From positions 1 to 6,102 of the forward strand of contig URSN01000112.1 of the NCBI GenBank assembly GCA_900550525.1: a stretch of DNA of 6,102 nucleotides, given 5' to 3'. Both the position numbers and the translations under genes were made by a program. The stretch comes from an uncultured Eubacteriales bacterium (GTDB taxonomy: Bacteria; Bacillota; Clostridia; Christensenellales; CAG-138). Positions 1 to 5,076 of this stretch are shown piece by piece (position 1 is the stretch's first letter; every line of letters starts with the position of its first letter). The notes beneath the pieces are model-generated. The model was not told the DNA's origin. It ran no database searches and saw nothing but the letters and a program-made list of their open reading frames with translations.

Positions 1-28
1 ACCCCGTGATCTTCTCAGCCGTCGACAT
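1..28 (-). CDS. Possible start of next pot gene (potB-like permease), partial
   Basis: An ATG at 28 on the minus strand opens a frame that stays open to the window edge (MSTAEKITG, nine codons). It overlaps the 3' end of potA by 14 nt. In polyamine transporter operons potB usually follows potA closely, and a charged N-terminal stub before the first membrane helix is normal for PotB. A GGGAG sequence precedes the ATG, but with only about 3-4 nt spacing, which is short. The same reading could instead be the true C-terminus of PotA displaced by a one-base frameshift. Only nine codons are visible, so the family cannot be identified here. Confidence 0.25.
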
Positions 29-998
29 ACTCTCCCGAGTCGACGACCTTCTGTTCTTCGCCGCAGGCCACGGCCACCTCGTAGTGCACGCCCATGAACA
101 CGACCGACTGCACCACCCCGCGCAGCCGCGCCTGGTCGGGCGGGACGATGTCGATGTCCTCCGGGCGCACGACCACGTCCACCTCCACGTTGCGGCCAAA
201 GCCTGCGTCCACGCACTCGTAGGCCGCGCCGCGGATCTGCACGCGGTAGTCCTGCAGCATGATGCCCGGCACGATGTTGCTCTCGCCGATGAAGTCCGCC
301 ACGAACGGGTTTTTCGGCTCGTTGTAGATGTCCGCCGGCGTGCCGATCTGCTGGATCACGCCGTCCTTGAGCACGACGATGGTGTCGCTCATGGTGAGCG
401 CCTCCTCCTGGTCGTGCGTGACGTAGATGAACGTGATGCCGAGGCGCTGCTGCATGCGCTTGAGCTCCACCTGCATCTCCTTGCGCAGCTTGAGGTCGAG
501 CGCGCCGAGCGGCTCGTCCAGCAGCAGCACCTGCGGCTCATTGACCAGCGCGCGCGCGATGGCCACGCGCTGCTGCTGCCCGCCGGAGAGCTGGTCCACA
601 TACCGCTTGCCGTAGCCGCGCAGGTTCACCAGCTCCAGCATGGCGTTGACCTTCTCCTCGATCGTCCGCTTGTCGAGCTTTTTGATCTTGAGCCCGAAGG
701 CGATGTTGTCGAACACGTTCAGGTGCGGGAACAGGGCGTACTTCTGGAACACCGTGTTGATGCGGCGCTTGTAGGGCGGGACGTTGGCGATGTCCACGCC
801 GTCCATTTCGATGCGGCCGGACGTGGGCATGATGAACCCGGCGATCAGGCGCAGCATGGTCGTCTTGCCGCAGCCGGAGGGGCCCAGGAGCGTAATGAAC
901 TCGCCGTCCTTGACGTACAGCGTCACATGCTCGAGCGCCACGTCGCCCGCATAGTCCTTGGATACGTCGATCAGCTCGATCAGATGCCTGTCGTTCAT
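15..998 (-). CDS. potA: Spermidine/putrescine ABC transporter ATP-binding protein PotA
   Basis: Cytoplasmic ATPase that would power polyamine import together with PotB/PotC permeases and the PotD binding protein, presumably encoded beyond the left edge. The 327-residue product has a complete ABC domain: Walker [10 protein letters not shown] at 39-47, Q-loop Gln85 ([11 protein letters not shown]), signature LSGGQQQ at 137-143, Walker [13 protein letters not shown] at 157-168 and switch His195. A TOBE-type regulatory domain follows from about residue 240 ([26 protein letters not shown]). The DEPLGALD and GVHYE wording is typical of PotA. The ATG at 998 is chosen because GGGAGGAG (1005-1012) lies 6 nt upstream; the longer open frame above it is a shadow of the regulator gene. 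The gene is 35 nt downstream of the regulator and surely co-transcribed. The C-terminus ends soon after GVHYE, about 25 residues earlier than usual PotA, through either a frameshift or a natural short end overlapping the next gene. Other CUT1-type ATPases are possible but less likely. Confidence 0.9.
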   Translation of the reverse strand: MNDRHLIELIDVSKDYAGDVALEHVTLYVKDGEFITLLGPSGCGKTTMLRLIAGFIMPTSGRIEMDGVDIANVPPYKRRINTVFQKYALFPHLNVFDNIAFGLKIKKLDKRTIEEKVNAMLELVNLRGYGKRYVDQLSGGQQQRVAIARALVNEPQVLLLDEPLGALDLKLRKEMQVELKRMQQRLGITFIYVTHDQEEALTMSDTIVVLKDGVIQQIGTPADIYNEPKNPFVADFIGESNIVPGIMLQDYRVQIRGAAYECVDAGFGRNVEVDVVVRPEDIDIVPPDQARLRGVVQSVVFMGVHYEVAVACGEEQKVVDSGEYVDG

Positions 999-1033
999 CC
1001 CATTCTCCTCCCGTTCACCGTGATGCCCGCCCG

Positions 1034-1570
1034 TCAGAACGACGGCGGGGTCGATACCCAGAGCACGCGCGCCTGCGTGCGGCCCGCATTGCGCAGCCAG
1101 TGCGGCGCGGTGGGGCGGAAATAAAAGCTGTCGCCCCGGCGCACGCGGAAGCGCTGCTCGCCCAGCTGCAGCCAGACGGCGCCCTGCAGGACATAGCCGA
1201 ACTCCTCGCCCTCGTGCGGGTCGTCCGGCTCGGTGCCGGCGCCGGCGGGCAGCGTGACGAGGATGGGCTCGAGCGCGTTGCGCTGCGCGCTGGTCACCAG
1301 CCAGCAGGTCGCGGCGCCGCCGTCGGCCTCCTTGACGAACATGTCCTCCGCCGGGTAGACGACCTTCTCGTTCTGCGTCTCGTTGAAAAACGCGGCGATG
1401 TCCGTGCCCAGCGCCTCGAGGATGTCCATCAGCGTCGCGATGGAGGGGGAGGTGATGTCGCGCTCGAGCTGCGAGATGAAGCCCTTGCTCAGCTCCGTGC
1501 GCGCGGCCAGCTCCTCCTGCGTCAGGCCGCGCTGCAGCCGCAGCCGTTTGACCTTTTCGCCGATCTCCAT
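1034..1570 (-). CDS. XRE-family HTH / cupin-domain transcriptional regulator
   Basis: A 178-residue DNA-binding regulator. Residues about 4-60 form an XRE helix-turn-helix ([19 protein letters not shown], recognition helix around 28-37, [10 protein letters not shown], then [15 protein letters not shown]). Residues about 100-178 form a small cupin barrel with motif 1 around [13 protein letters not shown] (119-130 region; His119, Glu123) and motif 2 [16 protein letters not shown] (146-161; His157). This architecture is the common Firmicute regulator encoded next to potABCD and is related in layout to the polyamine-responsive repressor PuuR. The ATG at 1570 is favoured over an in-frame TTG at 1579 because AAAGGA at 1580-1585 is 9 nt from the ATG but abuts the TTG. 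It is the first gene of the potA operon, behind a strong promoter with an inverted-repeat operator, so autorepression is likely. A polyamine ligand is inferred from context only. Confidence 0.92.
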   Translation of the reverse strand: MEIGEKVKRLRLQRGLTQEELAARTELSKGFISQLERDITSPSIATLMDILEALGTDIAAFFNETQNEKVVYPAEDMFVKEADGGAATCWLVTSAQRNALEPILVTLPAGAGTEPDDPHEGEEFGYVLQGAVWLQLGEQRFRVRRGDSFYFRPTAPHWLRNAGRTQARVLWVSTPPSF

Positions 1571-1579
1571 GCAAGTCAA

Positions 1580-1585
1580 TCCTTT
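1580..1585 (-). promoter_or_regulatory. Ribosome binding site of the XRE-cupin gene
   Basis: AAAGGA on the minus strand, 9 nt before the ATG at 1570. It decides against the in-frame TTG at 1579, which would leave almost no spacing. Confidence 0.8.
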
Positions 1586-1616
1586 CTAAACCGTGAGTTT
1601 AGGTTCACTAAACTCA
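1586..1616. promoter_or_regulatory. Probable operator: three phased GTTTAG/CTAAAC half-sites
   Basis: A perfect 23-bp inverted repeat occupies 1594-1616 (arms TGAGTTTAG and CTAAACTCA around the 5-bp centre GTTCA). A third half-site CTAAAC lies at 1586-1591. The six-base half-sites start at 1586, 1597 and 1608, exactly 11 bp apart and alternating in orientation, so they lie on one face of the helix. The array begins 10 bp downstream of the -10 box and covers the expected start site, reaching to the ribosome binding site. That position suits repression by the XRE-cupin protein encoded immediately downstream; binding is inferred. Confidence 0.75.
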
Positions 1617-1625
1617 AACAGCGCC

Positions 1626-1654
1626 ATTAAACCATAAAACGCGCCGCTTGTCAA
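1626..1654 (-). promoter_or_regulatory. Near-consensus sigma-A promoter of the regulator-potA operon
   Basis: On the minus strand a perfect -35 box TTGACA (1649-1654) is followed by a 17-bp spacer and a -10 box TTTAAT (1626-1631), one base from consensus. Transcription would start near 1619, next to the half-site array. Such a strong core promoter needs a repressor for control, consistent with the operator beside it. Confidence 0.85.
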
Positions 1655-1900
1655 TGACAAATTTTTCACCCGCAAACGGCAGGCCGTCCCCGGTGCAAAC
1701 GGCGGGCCGCAGCATCCCCGCCGCGCCCCGGCGCGCCGGCCAAACGGGCCCGCTTTGCGCCGCCCTGCGCCCGTTCCCGCTGCGCGCCGTTTTCCGCTTG
1801 CCCCGGCGGCGGCTCCCTTTGGCCGGTGCGCGGGCGCTTTTTTCCGGCGTGGCGACGCGCTTTCCGGATGACGCCCCGGCGCGCCCGCGCCGCAAGGACG
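1655..1900. other. GC-rich intergenic spacer, no gene seen
   Basis: This spacer separates the terminator of the amino-acid transporter operon from the promoter of the regulator operon. Open frames exist on both strands, but they are rich in Arg, Pro and Ala, have no convincing ribosome binding site or domain, and look like by-products of high GC. I see no RNA gene or repeat here. Confidence 0.6.
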
Positions 1901-1938
1901 AAAAAACCGGCCGCCCGGACGGAGGTCCGGACGGCCGG
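1901..1938 (-). terminator. Strong intrinsic terminator of the amino-acid ABC operon
   Basis: On the minus strand two 14-nt arms (1925-1938 and 1907-1920) pair fully with one G-U wobble, closing a 4-nt loop (CUCC at 1921-1924), and are followed directly by six T residues (1906-1901). It lies 37 nt beyond the stop codon of the ATPase gene and is a textbook Rho-independent terminator. Confidence 0.93.
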
Positions 1939-1975
1939 CAGGGGCCGTATGCCTGTTCGGCGGCGGCCGCGGCCG

Positions 1976-2755
1976 CTACCGCACCGCCGCGAGGAAGCTC
2001 TTGAGCCGCGCCGTCTGCGGGCTGCCGAACACCTGCTCCGGCGCGCCCTCCTCGAGCACGCTGCCGTCGGCCATGAACATCACGCGCGTGGAGACCTCGC
2101 GCGCAAAGCCCATCTCGTGCGTGACGATGATCATGGTCATGTGCCGCTCGTGCAGGCGGCGGATGGAGGCGAGCACCTCGCCGGAGATCTCCGGATCGAG
2201 CGCGCTGGTCGGCTCGTCAAAGCACAGCACGTCCGGGTCGAGCGAGAGAGCGCGCGCGATGGCCACGCGCTGCTGCTGCCCGCCGGAGAGCTGGTGCGGG
2301 TAGAACGCCGCCTTGTCCGAGAGGCCCATCTCGTCCAGCAGCGCCAGCGCGCGCCGCTCGATGGCGGATAGCATCTCGGCGCGCCGGGCGCGGTAGTCCG
2401 GCGCTTCCTTTGCGCGCAGGCTCGCCGCGAGCATGACGTTTTGCAGCGCCGTATACTGCGGGAACAGGTTGAACGACTGGAACACCAGCCCGAAGTGCAG
2501 CCGCTTTTCACGGATATCGCGCTCGCGCTGCGTGGCCGGGTCGGCCGCGTCGAAGAGCACCTCGCCGTTGACGCGGATGCTGCCGCTGGTCGGCTTTTCA
2601 AGGAAATTCAGGCAGCGCAGCAGCGTCGTCTTGCCGCTGCCGGAGGAGCCGATGATGGCCAGCACATCGCCCTTTTCGAGCGAGAGATCGATGCCCGCGA
2701 GCACCTCCACCGTGCCGAAGCGCTTGCTCAGGCCCCGCACCTCAAGGATCGCCAT
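1976..2755 (-). CDS. Polar amino acid ABC transporter ATP-binding protein (GlnQ/HisP type)
   Basis: Cytoplasmic ATPase that drives the permease encoded just upstream. The 259-residue product is one complete ABC domain: Walker A GSSGSGKTT at 36-44, Q-loop Gln93 (GLVFQSFNLFPQYTALQNV), signature LSGGQQQ at 156-162, Walker B VLCFDEPTSALDPE at 176-189 and switch His213 in VTHEMGFAREVS. The phrases CFDEPTSALDPE, FNLFPQ and VTHEMGFAREV are hallmarks of the amino-acid (PAAT) branch. It is somewhat longer than the usual ~240 residues, with extra sequence near 69-85 and a charged segment near 114-136 between the Q-loop and signature. The ATG at 2755 is preferred to an in-frame GTG at 2764 because AAAGGCGGTGA, one mismatch from the anti-16S consensus, is correctly spaced from the ATG and overlaps the GTG. 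It is the last gene of the operon. Substrate cannot be read from the ATPase. Confidence 0.94.
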   Translation of the reverse strand: MAILEVRGLSKRFGTVEVLAGIDLSLEKGDVLAIIGSSGSGKTTLLRCLNFLEKPTSGSIRVNGEVLFDAADPATQRERDIREKRLHFGLVFQSFNLFPQYTALQNVMLAASLRAKEAPDYRARRAEMLSAIERRALALLDEMGLSDKAAFYPHQLSGGQQQRVAIARALSLDPDVLCFDEPTSALDPEISGEVLASIRRLHERHMTMIIVTHEMGFAREVSTRVMFMADGSVLEEGAPEQVFGSPQTARLKSFLAAVR

Positions 2756-2760
2756 GGGAT

Positions 2761-2771
2761 TCACCGCCTTT
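2761..2771 (-). promoter_or_regulatory. Ribosome binding site of the amino-acid ATPase gene
   Basis: AAAGGCGGTGA matches the extended Shine-Dalgarno sequence AAAGGAGGTGA at all but one base and lies 5 nt before the ATG at 2755. It overlaps the alternative GTG start at 2764, so it supports the ATG. Confidence 0.8.
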
Positions 2772-2777
2772 CCCCGG

Positions 2778-3428
2778 TCAGGCCCGGAAGTAGGAGAGCT
2801 TGCGCTCCAGGAAGCCGAACAGCAGCGTCAGCAGCCCGCAGAACACGAGGTAGAACACGCCCGCGTAGAACAGCGGCCAGAGGATCGACTGCGTCCGGAT
2901 GAACTCCTGCGCCTCCATGACGATCTCGCTGATGGCGATCACGCGCGCCAGCGACGTGTCCTTGACCAGCGTGATGATCTCGTTGCTCATCGGCGGCAGG
3001 ATGCGCTTGATCACCTGCAGCAGCACCACGCGCGAGAACGTCTGCCAGCGCGTCATGCCCAGCACCTGCGCCGCCTCGTGCTGCCCGCGCGGGATGCTCT
3101 CGATGCCGCCGCGGTAGATCTCGGAAAAGTACGCCGCGTAGTTGATGATGAACGCCACGAGCACCGCCGGCATGCGGTCGAGCCCCTGCACCTGCCACAG
3201 CAGGCCGGGCCCGTAGAACACGACGATGATCTGCAGCATCAGCGGCGTGCCGCGGATGATCCATACCAGCGTGCGCGAAACGGCGCGCAGCGGCCGGAAG
3301 CGGCTCATCGAGCAGAATGCGATCAGCAGCCCCAGCGGCAGCGCCGCCGCCAGCGTCACGGCAAAGATGATCGCAGCCTGCCCGGCGCCCTCAAGCAGCC
3401 GGGCCGTAACGTTCCAGAAGGTCTGCAT
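2778..3428 (-). CDS. Polar amino acid ABC transporter permease (HisM/GlnP family)
   Basis: Inner-membrane channel subunit, 216 residues, the usual family length. About five hydrophobic segments are visible (roughly 17-39, 54-78, 86-105, 145-166, 184-206). The family signature RGTPLMLQ is at 59-66. The cytoplasmic EAA loop that docks the ATPase is HEAAQVLGMTRWQTF, with Glu118, Ala119, Ala120 and Gly124 in place. The segment LPPMSNEIITLVKDTSL at 144-160 is also typical. The ATG at 3428 has GAGAGGAGA (3438-3446) 9 nt upstream. Only one permease gene is present, so a homodimer is likely. It lies 22 nt before the ATPase gene and 78 nt after the binding-protein gene, the latter gap holding a large palindrome. 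Confidence 0.94.
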   Translation of the reverse strand: MQTFWNVTARLLEGAGQAAIIFAVTLAAALPLGLLIAFCSMSRFRPLRAVSRTLVWIIRGTPLMLQIIVVFYGPGLLWQVQGLDRMPAVLVAFIINYAAYFSEIYRGGIESIPRGQHEAAQVLGMTRWQTFSRVVLLQVIKRILPPMSNEIITLVKDTSLARVIAISEIVMEAQEFIRTQSILWPLFYAGVFYLVFCGLLTLLFGFLERKLSYFRA

Positions 3429-3466
3429 GGCGGCCTGTCTCCTCTCGTAGTGGAAAACGCGGAAAA

Positions 3467-3492
3467 CGGCGGGGCGGCGCGCCGCCCCGCCG
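3467..3492 (-). terminator. Perfect 26-bp GC palindrome between binding-protein and permease genes
   Basis: Arms CGGCGGGGCGGCG and its exact reverse complement meet with no spacer at 3479/3480; in RNA a few central bases would form the loop. On the transcribed minus strand it lies 14 nt past the stop of the binding-protein gene and is followed by GTTTTCC and then a second TTTT cluster, a weak U-tract. This suggests partial termination or protection of the upstream mRNA from 3' exonucleases, either of which would make more binding protein than permease. Full termination is unlikely because I see no promoter between it and the permease. Confidence 0.7.
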
Positions 3493-3506
3493 GGTCAGCC
3501 GGTCCG

Positions 3507-4436
3507 TCAGTTCCGGATCAGCAGGTCGGTCATGCCGTACTTCTCGGCCAGCGCGTCGAGCGTGCCGTCGGCCAGGAACGCCTCGATGATCTCGTTGGCC
3601 TTCTCCGTCACGTCGCTGCCCAGGCGGAAACCGATGGCGTACTCCTCATCCATCAGGTCGCTGCCCTCGACGATCGCAAGGTCGGCATAGTCCGTGCCCT
3701 CGCCGGTCATGGAGGTGGCCATCGTCACGTCGATCACCGCAGCGTCCGCCGTGCCGGCCTTCACCTCGAGCAGCGCGTCGCTCTGCGCCAGGACGCCCGT
3801 GTACGAAGCGTTCGGCATGTCGGTCTTGATCGTCGTCTCGCCCGCGCTGCCGGCCTCGGCCACGACGCTCGCGCCGTCAAAGGCGGAGAGGTCGCCGTAC
3901 TGGTCGAGTTTGTCCGCCTTGACGACCACCACCTGCTCGTTGAGCAGATAGGCGGTGGAGAAGTCCATGTTCTCGCGGCGCTCCTCGGTGATGGTCAGGC
4001 CGTTCCAGATGCAGTCGATCTTGCGGCTCTGCAGCTCCAGCTCCTTGGAATCCCAGTCGATGACGATGAACTCCGGCGTCACGCCCAGCTCGGCGCACAG
4101 CGCCTCGGCAAACTCCGTATCGAAGCCGACGAGCACCTCGTTCTCATCGTAATAGTTCATCGGGTCGAACAGCGTGATGCCGATCACCAGCGTCCCCTTG
4201 TCGAGGATGTAGGCCAGGTCGCTGTCCGCGGCGGCGGGGTCGTCCGCGGGCGCCTCCGTGGAATCGTCCGCGGGCACCTCCGTGGGATCGTCCGCAGGCG
4301 CCTCCGTGGCGGCGGCGTCCGGCGCGGCGGTGGGCTCCTGTATGTCGGCATCCGGCTGCGTGGTGCAGCCGGCGAACGCGGCGGCGGCCAGCAGGCAGGC
4401 CGTCAGCAGGGCGAACAGTTTTTTCATGGATCTCAT
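3507..4436 (-). CDS. Amino acid ABC transporter substrate-binding lipoprotein
   Basis: Membrane-anchored binding protein that captures an amino acid outside the cell and delivers it to the permease. The 309-residue product starts with a lipoprotein signal peptide (MRSMKK, hydrophobic core, AFAGC with lipidated Cys24). Residues about 25-73 are a disordered acidic Ala/Pro/Thr linker containing three 8-residue repeats of the TEAPADDP type (44-67). The type-2 periplasmic-binding fold follows: GTLVIGITLFDPMNYYDE, LVGFDTEFAEALCAELG, IDCIWNGLTITEERRENMDFS (Arg153 is in the position that usually holds the ligand carboxylate), EAGSAGET and DAAVIDVTMATS. The ATG at 4436 is preferred to a GTG at 4448 that overlaps the AAAGGAG site, and to a later ATG at 4427. 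It heads the operon. The substrate is uncertain; the aromatic-poor FDPMNYYDE pocket segment differs from the commoner YPPF form. Confidence 0.93.
   Translation of the reverse strand: MRSMKKLFALLTACLLAAAAFAGCTTQPDADIQEPTAAPDAAATEAPADDPTEVPADDSTEAPADDPAAADSDLAYILDKGTLVIGITLFDPMNYYDENEVLVGFDTEFAEALCAELGVTPEFIVIDWDSKELELQSRKIDCIWNGLTITEERRENMDFSTAYLLNEQVVVVKADKLDQYGDLSAFDGASVVAEAGSAGETTIKTDMPNASYTGVLAQSDALLEVKAGTADAAVIDVTMATSMTGEGTDYADLAIVEGSDLMDEEYAIGFRLGSDVTEKANEIIEAFLADGTLDALAEKYGMTDLLIRN
4240..4311 (-). repeat. Three tandem 24-bp repeats coding the lipoprotein linker
   Basis: Three consecutive 24-bp units (4240-4263, 4264-4287, 4288-4311) share the core TCGTCCGC.GGC.CCTCCGTG, with a few differences. 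They encode the three octapeptides TEAPADDP, TEVPADDS and TEAPADDP. The unit length is a multiple of three, so copy-number change would lengthen or shorten the linker without breaking the frame. Confidence 0.9.
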
Positions 4437-4447
4437 GACCGAAAACA

Positions 4448-4454
4448 CTCCTTT
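4448..4454 (-). promoter_or_regulatory. Ribosome binding site of the binding-protein gene
   Basis: AAAGGAG on the minus strand, 11 nt before the ATG at 4436. It overlaps the in-frame GTG at 4448 and is about 20 nt from the ATG at 4427, so it favours the 4436 start, though spacing is slightly long. Confidence 0.7.
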
Positions 4455-4494
4455 GCTTTGCGTTGGCGATGTTGCATCGCTTTGCGATGGCGAT
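4455..4494 (-). repeat. Direct repeat in the leader of the binding-protein operon
   Basis: Two 16-bp copies, GCTTTGCGTTGGCGAT (4455-4470) and GCTTTGCGATGGCGAT (4479-4494), differ at one base and are 24 bp apart start to start. On the RNA strand the first-transcribed copy, with the following GATG, can fold CATCGC-AAA-GCGATG, a 6-bp hairpin. The pair fills the space between the -10 box and the ribosome binding site. It could be an operator for an unseen regulator or a leader RNA structure. Confidence 0.75.
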
Positions 4495-4503
4495 AGTATA
4501 CCA
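4495..4503 (-). promoter_or_regulatory. Extended -10 promoter of the amino-acid ABC operon
   Basis: TGGTATACT on the minus strand combines the TGn extension with a -10 box TATACT one base from consensus. A recognisable -35 is weak: TTGCGC with an 18-bp spacer matches only the first three bases. The site is about 40 nt upstream of the ribosome binding site and is the only good promoter candidate before the binding-protein gene. Confidence 0.7.
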
Positions 4504-5029
4504 CGTTACCACGCTAAAGCGCAAGCCCCAATTTTCACTTTTTTATTTTTCTCCGCTCACCTTCCCGTTTTTCCCCGCCCTGCGTTTCAGTTACCCCTCG
4601 TCAACCGTGTATTTTTCCCCGCCCCCGCTTCGCATTTCTCCCCGCTCCGCTTCTCGCATCCCCTCCGCCCCGTTTTGCGTTTCCCCGTCCTGCTGTTCTG
4701 TCTCGCCATTCCCCCGCGGCCCTCGCCGTTCCTCTTGCCCATGCCCTGCGCCTGTCCGCCCTGCCGCCGTGCGCGCCGCGAGGGGTTCGCGCTGGCGCGA
4801 AGCGGGGCGTCCGCCGCCGGGCTGGCCGCGCCGTGGGCGGAGGAACGCGTCCACGCGGGCAAAGCGGCGGGCGTTCTGCCCGCCGGCTGGAAGGTTGAAA
4901 TATGAACGCGTGCGCGCGGGTAAATCGCCGGAGGATAGGAGGACCGGGGACGCAGCTGCCGGGCCGATGGCGAAACGGGCCGGCGGCGGGCGGCGGCGCG
5001 GAGGGAGCGGGGCGCGCCCCTGATGAAAA
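4504..5029. other. Long non-coding interval with strong strand composition bias
   Basis: No credible gene is seen. Open frames here are Arg/Pro/Ser-rich, overlap one another in several frames, and lack domains or well-placed ribosome binding sites. From 4531 to 4740 the plus strand is about 80% pyrimidine (42 purines in 210 bases by hand count) with repeated TTTTTCCCCGCCC-like words; from about 4880 onward the plus strand turns purine-rich. Small palindromes occur at 4786-4801 (TTCGCGC, TG, GCGCGAA), 4865-4885 (8-bp arms, 5-nt loop) and 5009-5020 (GGGGCGCGCCCC). None has an obvious role. Confidence 0.6.
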
Positions 5030-5057
5030 CGCCCCGCCGGGCGTGGCCGGCGGGGCG
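5030..5057 (-). terminator. Probable intrinsic terminator of the spoIIQ-like gene
   Basis: Two perfect 11-bp arms (5047-5057 and 5030-5040; CGCCCCGCCGG and its complement) enclose a 6-nt loop. On the minus strand the stem is followed by GTTTTCATCA, a short U-tract. It begins about 20 nt past the stop codon of the M23 gene. The very stable stem compensates for the weak tail. Confidence 0.75.
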
Positions 5058-5076
5058 GGGGAGAGGCAGGGCGGGG

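Noticed and set aside
6..1124. Plus-strand open frame of 372 codons opposite potA
   Set aside because: It is antisense to a complete ABC ATPase, rich in His, Val and Arg, and has no ribosome binding site or domain.
999..1574. N-terminal extension of potA through the regulator gene
   Set aside because: This stretch is another frame of the XRE-cupin gene; the GGGAGGAG site just before 998 marks the real start.
1614..2004. Small open frames on both strands in the spacer before the regulator operon
   Set aside because: They overlap the promoter, operator or terminator and have no domain or ribosome binding site.
4240..4311. CRISPR-like array
   Set aside because: The units are contiguous, lack spacers, and are in frame within the lipoprotein linker.
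2433..4496. Very long plus-strand open frame of about 690 codons antisense to the ABC operon
   Set aside because: It covers three genes with clear domains on the other strand; its product is His/Arg/Ala-rich without motifs, as expected for the complement of high-GC coding sequence.
4880..5020. Possible structured RNA in the purine-rich segment
   Set aside because: I compared it by eye with common RNAs such as RNase P and found no matching core; only isolated small hairpins are present.
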